From Paraescarpia echinospica (Eukaryota > Annelida > Polychaeta > Sabellida > Siboglinidae): 64,000 nt of DNA. Location: assembly GCA_020002185.1 (NCBI GenBank), contig CM034538.1, forward strand, positions 65,991,389 through 66,055,388. The letters run 5' to 3'. The notes under the pieces were generated by a model. That model made no database searches. It had not been told where the DNA came from and saw only the letters and a list, made by a program, of their open reading frames with translations. Shown piece by piece: positions 12,640 through 24,600 of this stretch. The position numbers were made by a program, and so were the translations under genes. The first letter of the stretch is position 1, and every line of letters starts with the position of its first letter.

Positions 12640-15600
12640 CTACAATCACAAGTGGATGGTTTAAAATCCGAACATCCATGTCCTCTTCTGGCATTAATTT
12701 TCACAATATATCTTATCACCAAATGTGTTTGCTAATGATTCTGTCAATACAGAATGACGGATCATCAGACACCCTTGAAACCTCAGAAACCTGAATTTGT
12801 TATTGCTGATACATACATTATCAATATAAAACAAAATAATGAATTATGCATGAAGGATGTTATGACAAATGTGTGGCAGCACTGCATCTCTACAAATTCC
12901 ACTAAGTGAGAAGGACATGTAATGGTGGCTGTCACATTTGTGCATTTCAGTGGTGATCTAATGTTTCTTTATGGTAACAACACAAATAAATAATCATAAC
13001 ACAATAATAACATTTACACAATCAGCAGATTTATCTCATTCATTTATTGTCATAAGTGGGAATGAATATTTCCTGTTATCTGGTCTCCACTGTTCCTTGA
13101 CACACCTATGTTACTTGGTGTTATCTGGTCTCCACTGTTCCTTGACACACCTATGTTACTTGGTGTTATCTGGTCTCCACTGTTCCTTGACTCACCCATG
13201 TTACTTGGTGTTATCTGGTCTCCACTGTTCCTTGACTCACCCATGTTACTTGGTGTTATCTGGTCTCCACTGTTCCTTGACTCACCCATGTTACTTGGTG
13301 TTATCTGGTCTCCACTGTTCCTTGACTCACCCATGTTACTTGGTGTTATCTGGTCTCCACTGTTCCTTGACTCACCCATGTTACTTGGTGTTATCTGGTC
13401 TCCACTGTTCCTTGACTCACCTATGTTACTTGGTGTTATCTGGTCTCCACTGTTCCTTGACTCACCCATGTTACTTGGTGTTATCTGGTCTCCACTGTTC
13501 CTTGACTCACCCATGTTACTTGGTGTTATCTGGTCTCCACTGTTCCTTGACTCACCCATGTTACTTGGTGTTATCTGGTCTCCACTGTTCCTTGACTCAC
13601 CCATGTTACTTGGTGTTATCTGTCTCCACTGTTCCTTGACTCACCATGTTACTTGGTGTTATCTGGTCTCCACTGTTCCTTGACTCACCCATGTTACTTG
13701 GTGTTATCTGGTCTCCACTGTTCCTTGACTCACCCATGTTACTTGGTGTTATCTGGTCTCCACTGTTCCTTGACTCACCCATGTTACTTGGTGTTATCTG
13801 GTCTCCACTGTTCCTTGACTCACCATGTTACTTGGTGTTATCTGGTCTCCACTGTTCCTTGACTCACCTATGTTACTTGGTGTTATCTGGTCTCCACTGT
13901 TCCTTGACTCACCTATGTTACTTGGTGTTATCTGGTCTCCACTGTTCCTTGACTCACCTATGTTACTTGGTGTTATCTGGTCTCCACTGTTCCTTGACTC
14001 ACCTATGTTACTTGGTGTTATCTGGTCTCCACTGTTCCTTGACTCACCTATGTTACTTGGTGTTATCTGGTCTCCACTGTTCCTTGACTCACCTATGTTA
14101 CTTGGCGTTATCTGGTCTCCACTGTTCCTTGACTCACCTATGTTACTTGGCGTTATCTGGTCTCCACTGTTCCTTGACTCACCTATGTTACTTGGCGTTA
14201 TCTGGTCTCCACTGTTCCTTGACTCACCTATGTTACTTGGCGTTATCTGGTCTCCACTGTTCCTTGACTCACCTATGTTACTTGGCGTTATCTGGTCTCC
14301 ACTGTTCCTTGACTCACCTATGTTACTTGGCGTTATCTGGTCTCCACTGTTCCTTGACTCACCTATGTTACTTGGCGTTATCTGGTCTCCACTGTTCCTT
14401 GACTCACCTATGTTACTTGGCGTTATCTGGTCTCCACTGTTCCTTGACTCACCTATGTTACTTGGCGTTATCTGGTCTCCACTGTTCCTTGACTCACCTA
14501 TGTTACTTGGTTTCCTTCTACCTTATTTACCTGACACTAAAATGCATGTTTCAACATCAGCATCCACTGCTCATTTACAAATGTTCCTGCACTCAGTCTG
14601 CAGCCATTACTCACCCTAGACGTTGGTGAGCGGTTGCACTCGGACAGGAACTGGTCAAGTGTCATCATGTCATCGTTGTCATCCTGACCGTTGTCCTCAC
14701 TGCTCAGGCTGCTCTGACGCGCCCGATAGCCTGAGTGCACAAAGGTCATCACTTATAGAAAATATATGGGAAAAATCACATTTGAACTAATGCAGATAGT
14801 TATATTGCTGGAGATAGGGGTTAGCTGATTGATGTTGGTATTATCTGAACTTAGTTATTTAACGTAACAATAAAAACAAATTTCCTTTAATCTAATGATG
14901 ATGCACTGTTTCTGCGATATAAATAATCTTAGTGTCGCAATCAGTACCCGTAAAGTTTCTGTCATCCGGTGTAGTCTTTTGTTAGCTCTCTCTGCATCAT
15001 TGTCACTACGGATTTTACCTGCTGATGTCTATACAGTTTGATTACTTATTTATTCTTACATTTAAATCTGTTTTATTTGTATCAGTTGTGAATTAGTTTT
15101 ATGTACTGCGCTGATAACATTTACAGATATGGTGCTTTAAAAATTATTATTATTATTATTATTGTTATCTTAGTTTTATGAAATCACAAGGTTGCTGTTA
15201 TTTTAAGTAAACCAAGAAAAATCCCAGCTCACTCAACTGACAATTAAAATATAATAATAATTATTATTATTGTTATCCCAGTTTTGTGAAATCACAAGGT
15301 AGTTATTACTTGAAGTAAACAAAGAAAATTCCCAACTCACCCAACTGACCACTGCTTGTGGAACCAATCAATTGCCTTCTCTTGCCTGCAAACAGAACAG
15401 GGATGGTAGTATTTAGAAGGAATTAGTATACACTCACCCATGGAGCAATAGCATTATTATAATTCAATTTGTCATGTCATTAAATAAAACTGTTCATATA
15501 TTCTGTAACTTCTGTTTCAAATGGGGAAAGCACTTCAACAATATTACACTTCTGCGTTCTCCTTTTTCCACAATAATTCTGAATACAATATGTTATTGTG

Positions 15601-18600
15601 GAAATAAAACCTATTGTATTGTACAAACCACCAAAGCATCAGTGATTACTATTGTCCGTTACAGTACTTTAAATTGGTTCACAGTGACATCACCTGGATC
15701 ATCACTAGTCACTCTACAGTTCACAGTGACATCACCTGGATCATCACCAGTCACTCTACAGTTCACAGTGACATCATCTGGATCCTCACCAGTCACTCTA
15801 CAGTTCACAGTGACATCACCTGGATCCTCACCAGTCACTCTACAGTTCACAGTGACATCACCTGGATCCTCACTAGTCACTCTACAGTTCACAGTGACAT
15901 CACCTGGATTCTCACTAGTCACTCTACAGTTCACAGTGGGGTCACCTGGATCCTCACCAGTCACTCTACAGTTCAGTGACATCACCTGGATCCTCACCAG
16001 TCACTCTACAGTTCACAGTGAGGTCACCTGGATCCTCACCAGTCACTCTACAGTTCAGTGACATCACCTGGATCCTCACCAGTCACTCTACAGTTCACAG
16101 TGAGGTCACCTGGATCCTCACCAGTCACTCTAACAGTTCACAGTGACATCACCTGGATCCTCACCAGTCACTCTACAGTTCACAGTGACATCACCTGGAT
16201 CCTCACTAGTCACGCTACAGTTTCAATATTTCTCCAATACATGGAAAAGCAAACATGAAACAGCATAAGTAAATAACTTTTTTTAATACATTGTAGCTAT
16301 TTAGTAAGCAAGATAGTCATTAGATGGTAGCATCAGACTTACAACAAAATAGATGCCTGCAATGTCTATGTGTTATGCTTACCTTTTGATTAAATTTTCA
16401 AAAAAATTATGTCTATTGGACCCGGTCAAGATTCAGTTATAAAAATTGCAAAAGTGGTTGAATACTCCACCTCTGTATTGGTATTTCCACTCTCGAAAGT
16501 TCCCCATCCTAATGAAAAAACTCAATTCCATTGATGACTTTAACAGAAATATGCCATCTTTTATATTTTAAACCCACTGCACATAATACGTAAACTGTCA
16601 TTCGTAGATGCAAAACAAAATGAATAAACAAGACGTTATTACACAACTATGAAATTCAACTTCATCGATGTGAGTCAAATTTCATAGTTGTGTAATAAGT
16701 AAATTTGGTTATTTAATTATTCTTTGAACTTGATGAAACATTTTACGGATAAACAAGAAGGCCTCACACAAATATGAGTCCTTCAATGGTACATTTTCCA
16801 ACTGTTTCCCACCTTGTCTGGCCGGCCATTCAGCATGTCTCGCGGAACTGTTACTGGAGGATAGAGAGCCAGCACGCGAGAAGTCATCACCATCAATCAG
16901 ATTCTCACTCGACTTGGCACCTGGAAGTTGACCTTGTTCATTTACACACCTCCTCACTTGTCAACAAACAGTACGTTTCTTCCATCAATATCAATTATGA
17001 GTGCTAATTAAAATGTGTCTAACATTGCAGGATATGCAATTTATAGTTTAGTCTACATTTTACCCAACTAAAACACAACTGTTTTTAGCTTAATATTTTA
17101 CAAATACATATGAGGAAAAATTAACTAGACATTGACATTTAATTAATTAGATAAAAGGAGTTTAAAAGGCAAATGTGTTTCACAAAGGTCAACAAAGGTT
17201 GTCACTTATTATTTACTTGCAGAATATGAACAATTCAGAGTTATTATTTATAAGATTAGTTTTCACAACTGTTCTACTAACAAAGTATGCTAACTCACGA
17301 CACAAAACTATGTTATTTCAGTGCACAGCTTTCAATAACGAAAACAACATTCTAATTACAGTCAAACCTCATTTTACAGCCACTTGGGTACTTAGTTACC
17401 TCACAATTAGGGTCACCGCAGGACAGTCCAAAATGATATCCGTAACAGTAACATATAGAAAATTACTGCCACTAATATGGCCACTCCATTAGGTGGATTT
17501 TACCCTATCCCGAGGTGACCTTAATAGGGAGGTTCCACTGTACACAGATGTCATGGTCATAAGCTAGCACAACAGGGCGACTACCTCTGAGGGAGAAACC
17601 ATCAGCCGTTGCATCCTTCCTTAACGCTGCAAGGGCATTGGTCGATTTAGCAAGAGCCTTATTCTGTTTGGCCAGTTTTGGCGAGTCGCTTCCTTTGTTT
17701 CGACGATGACGCGGTAAACGTTTTGCTGCATCTACAAAGTGCAACCACATCCATGCTTTCTATATGCTATGGCACTATCAGGACAGATGCAATAGATACA
17801 GTTTGTGGTCGATGATGCCCACACAAAGGTGTCACACTTCCAAGATTACTGCACACAAATATAGTGGCCCAGCTGGGCATAAAATAGAGAAAACAGACAT
17901 ATACATTAGTGGGAGTATACAGAGAAACTACTGGAGGCTCTACATACACGAATGCAAGGTGCACACAGGTGAAAACATTAAAACTCCCTCCAACACAAAA
18001 CTGTTCTTCTCCAATAATTTGTTAATACACAATATTTCAAAATATATTTTCAATACCACAAACACTGTGAGAATGATATTGTTCACCATTAATAAGACCT
18101 TTCTTACTTATAAACATAAATATGTGGATGTAAAAATATTACCTTTGCTGAGAAAATACTACTTTCTGTAAAGTAGATACATGTTCCAAAAATTTCCTTT
18201 TTCTGCATTCATGGTCACATTTAATAATTCCATCATATTTGGTGGAAATGCTTTGATCATGAGAAAATTATTTTATTCCAAAGGTTATTGCCCTGTGCAA
18301 AACTTGGTCTACTCTACAAGGGAGCACACAGAATGAAACCTTCCAGATTCAGTTATATGTATGTCCAAGTCATGTGACATGGTCATATGACACTTACTCT
18401 TCTTGTTGTAGTTTGAGTCTGTGTGGCTGTCAGACTCGCCGACAGAGCCTGAGCCAAGGGAGGAGTTCTCAGGACTGTTGTGGAACCCTGACTCAACCAG
18501 ACCCATGCTCTTACTGTTGTCCTTGCTGTGGCTCTAGAACACAACATGACAACATTGCAGTGTCATATATCTATTCGGGGAGGTTGAATAAGTTCACAAA

Positions 18601-21600
18601 GTTAAAAAATATGTGAATCATTACATGGGGGGGGGGTTTGATTGTTGCCATGTACCGTAAGGACAATACACTGGTCCACTGGTGCCAAGTGAAACATATC
18701 TTAATGCAAGTTGACACTAGTAGCAATTTTGGATCGTAAAACTGCAAGTCTCAAACCACATAATGGTTGGTTGAGCCGATGATAAATGCAGTGCTTTTTT
18801 TACTTCAATTTGTTTCCGTTTTGTTCTTTTTACGTGTAATTTTAACATGTATTTTAAGATGCATCATGTTGACACTCATGCCCCAGATTTAGTGGTGCGT
18901 AAATAAAGTTTTTAGTATTTAATAATAATTTACTGCATACATACATCTCACAGTATTGGTAAGCTTGCCACATTCTGATGGCTGAAATCTGTATTTTTTA
19001 AATTAAATCCTGTCTATATAACATACAGCACACACACATCATAGCATTAAACATTAAATCCTGTCTATATAACATACAGCACACACATCATAGCAATAAA
19101 ACATTAAATCCTGTCTATATAAGATACAGCACACACACATCATAGCAATAAAACATTAAATCCTGTCTATATAACATACAGCACACACACATCATAGCAA
19201 TAAAACATTAAATCCTGTCTATATAACATACAGCACACACACATCATAGCAATAAAACATTAAATCCTGTCTATATAACATACAGCACACACACATCATA
19301 GCAATAAAACATTAAATCCTGTCAGCACACACACATCATAGCAATAAAACATTAAATCCTGTCTATATAACATACAGCACACACATCATAGCAATAAAAC
19401 ATTAAATCCTGTCTATATAACATACAGCACACACACATCATAGCAATAAAACATTAAATCCTGTCTATATAACATACAGCACAACACACATCATAGCAAT
19501 AAAACATTAAATCCTGTCTATATAACATACAGCACACACACATCATAGCAATAAAACATTAAATCCTGTCTATATAACATACAGCACACACACATCATAG
19601 CAATAAAACATTAAATCCTGTCTATATAAGATACAGCACACACATAATAGCAATAAAACATTAAATCCTGTCTATATAAGATACAGCACACACACACATC
19701 ATAGCAATAAAACATTAAATCCTGTCTATATAACATACAGCACACACACATCATAGCAATAAAACATTAAATCCTGTCTATATAACATACAGCACACACA
19801 CATCATAGCAATAAAACATTAAATCCTGTCTATATAACATACAGCACACACACATCATAGCAATAAAACATTAAATCCTGTCTATATAACATACAGCACA
19901 CACACATCATAGCAATAAAACATTAAATCCTGTCTATATAACATACAGCACACACACATCATAGCAATAAAACATTAAATCCTGTCTATATAACATACAG
20001 CACACACACATCATAGCAATAAAACATTAAATCCTGTCTATATAACATACAGCACACACACATCATAGCAATAAAACATTAAATCCTGTCTATATAACAT
20101 ACAGCACACACACATCATAGCAATAAAACATTAAATCCTGTCTATATAACATACAGCACACACACATCATAGCAATAAAACATTAAATCCTGTCTATATA
20201 AGATACAGCACACACACATCATAGCAATAAAACATTAAATCCTGTCTATATAACATACAGCACACACACATCATAGCAATAAAACATTAAATCCTGTCTA
20301 TATAACATACAGCACACACACATCATAGCAATAAAACATTAAATCCTGTCTATATAACATACAGCACACACATCATAGCAATAAAACATTAAATCCTGTC
20401 TATATAACATACAGCACACACACATCATAGCAATAAAACATTAAATCCTGTCTATATAACATACAGCACACACATCATAGCAATAAAACATTAAATCCTG
20501 TCTATATAACATACAGCACACACACATCATAGCAATAAAACATTAAATCCTGTCTATATAACATACAGCACACACACATCATAGCAATAAAACATTAAAT
20601 CCTGTCTATATAACATACAACACACACATCATAGCAATAAAACAGTTATTATTAGATTATTCATTATACTGCAAGTTCTCCATGGATCTTTTTATTTGTT
20701 TCAGACTTATTTGTTTATTCTGAAATTAAATATTTGTTCAACAAAGAGAGACCAATAAATTAATTAAATACCTACCCTTCTACCCATCATGCCTTTGGCT
20801 TTGCGTACAAGATTCGCACCAAAGCCACGACTTCTGCAAACGGCAGGAAACAAAAATGTACAATTAACATGATAAATCATTACATGTACCAACTTACATT
20901 ATCATAAGTTCTCCTAACTAATACAATAACTTATAATAGCCCTGTGTACACAGCATGCAACTAATTAAATAATTATAATTAATTAATACATAAAGATGAC
21001 ATCATTGACATGTAATATTTGTATATAGCCGGTAAATATGTGAATATATAATAATATAATAATACTAATAGTTATTTTATTTATAAAGCGCCATATATCC
21101 GGAATATAATTCTGCTCAGAGGCACATAAAAACACAACATTGTTAAAACATAAATATACAATTTTTCAAGCTTACATGTGAAAATACATTAAATTGAAAA
21201 GGCATATAAAACAAGCCACAGAAGTAAAATTAAAAGAGCATAAAAGTCAATGATATCCAACAATGTAATGGAAGACTTACTTTCGCTTCACAGGGTCGTA
21301 ACAGAAGTAAAAATAAAAGAGCATAAAAGTCAATGATATCCAGCAATGTAATGGAAGACTTACTTTCGCTTTACAGGGTCGTATCGTTTGTACTGTTCCA
21401 TTATCTTCTCTTCCAACTTCTCTTTCTGCCGTCTTAGTTCTGCCAATTTCTCCCTTTAAAATACAAAACTTACAAACTGCTTAGCAGATAACTACCATAG
21501 ATTCATACTCATACATATATATCAGCTAACTTGGACATGTAAGGTAAAAGGTAAGTTCTTATATAGTGCGGTATCCAGTTCTTACGACTGCTCAAAATGC

Positions 21601-24600
21601 CTTACACGTAACGTCCTGGCAGACCTGTTCAATCGAACACCACCTCGACTTCTCCAGGAAACATTCAGCCATGCTACAATTACTGTGCAAATACTGCTTG
21701 TATACAAACATCCACCACTGTCTATAGCCAGGCACTCATTCATGCAACTGAATGAACTGGAGCAATGTAGAGTGAACTAACCTGCCGAAACTGGGAATCC
21801 ATTGATTGAGTTTGGTGCGCTGACCACAAGCAAGAGCAGCAGTAGATGTCACTGGAGCACCACGGAACCATGAGAAAGAATAGAAATTGACCCAAATGGG
21901 AGATGTATGTATGAGTGACTCACAGATAGCCCCTCTGTTCCTCGTGGAAGTGGTCTTTGCTGTCGAGGGACTGAGTCAGCAGCTCTTGGTTCTGTGTCAG
22001 CAAGGCCTGCAGCTGCATCATCAGAGTGCGGTTCTCATCCTCCAACTTGTTGTTGAGAAGGTCCATTGTCTGCAACAGCACCACCAACTCTATGGTCACT
22101 CAGTCTCACTGGTAATTGTATGGTCAGTCTCACTGGTAACTCCACAGTCTATCTCACTGGTATCTGTATGGTCAGTCTCACTGGTAACTCCACAGTCTAT
22201 CTCACTGGTATCTGTATGGTCAGTCTCACTGGTAACTCCACAGTCTATCTCACTGGTATCTGTATGGTCAGTCTCACTGGTAACTCCACAGTCTATACCT
22301 GACCCGCAGACCTACATCACACCTGACCCGTAGACCTACCTCACATCTGACCCATAGACCTACCTCACACCTAACCTATAGACCTACCTCACACCTGACC
22401 CATGGGCCTACCTCACACCTGACCCGTAGACCTACCTCACACCTGGCCCGTAGACCTACCTCACACCTGACCCCCCGTAGACCTACCTCACATTTGCTCA
22501 CAAGCTTGGACACCTCAAACTCCAGTGCAGTGAGCTGCCCCTCTGACTCCGAGCGTGTCGCCTGCAGCTGGTCGTACTTCGCCGTGATCTGATTGAGTTG
22601 TGTCTTCGTGGCCTTGTGTGCCGCCACCTCGTCCCTGTAGTCAACCGACAGTGCCTTGTGGGAGTTCTCCAGTCGTGCCTTCTCCTCAGTGAGACGGGCG
22701 TACTCTGACTGGAGCGAACTGCTGGAGCGGCTGGCAGACTGCAAGTGTTCTTGTTCCAACGCCAGTATCTTCTTCGCGTCATTCATTGACTGTCTGTCTC
22801 GTTCAAGAGTCATCTGCTGCTCCTGCAGAGTCTTATGCTCGCTACGAAGGCTTTTATGGTTCGCCTTCAGCGAGCCATGCTCTGAGATGAGCGCCTCGTA
22901 TTCCGACGACAGCTGCTCGTGTAGGTGCTGCAATGCATTGTGGTCCAGAACGAGGGATTCGTGCGCCGACTGCAGCTCCTCCTGGCCGGAGACGAGCTCC
23001 TTGCGTTCACTCTCAAGGCTCGCTAGTTGCTTCTGCAGCATGGCATTCTGGGATGCGAGTGATGCATTCTGGGATTGCAGTGTTGTGACTTCTACCTGCA
23101 GCTTGGCAAGTTGTGTCTGTTGTGAAGACTGCTGGCCCTGCATGGATGACACCTGCATCTGTAGTTTGATGCTGCGGGTCTCGGTGTTGTCAAGACGTGA
23201 CTGTAGATCGTCGATGTGTGACTTCAAGTGGTTGTTCTCTGCCTCCATGGCGGCGTTCTGAAACATACGACTCACGTAAAGCACACTGCGATGATGCTAT
23301 CTAGGTCTCATGCCATTCTACAAAGAACAATAAGAACCTCTTAAATTCACCCAGTTGTGAAATCTTTTTTAACATATATTCCTTCCCCTCTCTTCCTTTT
23401 TCATCTTCTTCCTCCTACCCTCCCTTCTCATTCTTTCCTTTACTGTCCCTCTCCACCTCTTCTCTCTATCTTTCTTTCCTTTAATATTGCTCCCTTCTCA
23501 TTTTTCCTCAGCTTTCGCTCTCCACATCCTCTCTCCCTTTTATTATTCTCTACTTTCCCCCTCTATGCCTCTCTCTTTCTCTTCACCCAACAGGACTACT
23601 TACTGCTCTTTCCACAGCAATGACGTGGTCTTTCAGCTCAAACACATCTCTGGTGGAACTCACAGACAGAGGCACCGGCCTGTCAACATCAGACACATTA
23701 ACATTTAGAGATGAGACATCATCAACAGGCCAATCTCTTATGTTGCTCCATCATTGCAGTGCTGTATGTTCACAAGATCTGGCCAAGAGGACAGTAGTTG
23801 CTACACAGGAAATTTAATAAGACTGATATACAAATTGGATGTCTCTAACATTACAGAATGGGAGGACGGCTGGCAAAGAAAGAAGATGCCTGGAGAGTGG
23901 AGGGGAGGAGGCGAGGAAGACCTAGACTGCGAAGAGAGGCTTGTGTAAACAGAGGCTTGGTAGGATTGGGAGAGGAGTGGAGAACGAGAGCAAAAGACAG
24001 AGGGGAATGGAGACAGCTGGTGGAGAGAGCAGTGCAAGAGAAATGAGAGAAAAGAAGAAGAAAAAGAAAGATAACTGAAATCAAGGAACAGAAACGAGGC
24101 CAGCCTCACCCCTGACAACAGGGAATCAAGAATAGAACAACAACACACCTATCATGGCTGGGACTGTTTCCGACTGATGCTTCTTCTTCCCTCCTTTGTT
24201 GGAGAGCTTCATACTGGTTCCGAACAGCCTTCAAGTCTTCTTGTAGTTTCTGGTTGTGTTTACGCGATGCATCCAACCTGGAGAAGTAATGTCACGTGGT
24301 TACAGGGTATACCTTATTCTAAACTTTCTGGAATTATCTACAACCATTCAGAAGAAAAATTAATCCTTTACTGTTTTGAAATTCACCATTGGTTACAGAT
24401 TTGACCAGTTTAAGGTCTGTACCACAAACAAATCAATTGTTTATACTGTTATTTGTATTTTCTGCGATTGTTCCGAGGAGTGCTGATCAGCTGAGGATGT
24501 TTTATATAACTTGTATTAATACAAAGAACTATTTTAAATTTACTTCATAACAAACATAATTTACGACAACTCTGGGAAACCATCTTCTCCTTCTGATAGT

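Noticed and set aside
13050..14629. Long open frames on both strands with 15-residue repeats
   Set aside because: A 45-bp unit with no stop keeps three or more frames open by arithmetic alone. No start context, no family, and it lies inside intron 23.
19000..20644. Regular repeat tested as a CRISPR array
   Set aside because: Units are contiguous with no unique spacers, in a eukaryotic intron.
22656..23261. 201-codon + strand frame opposite exon 15
   Set aside because: Same reason; the minus strand matches the CCDC88 family throughout.
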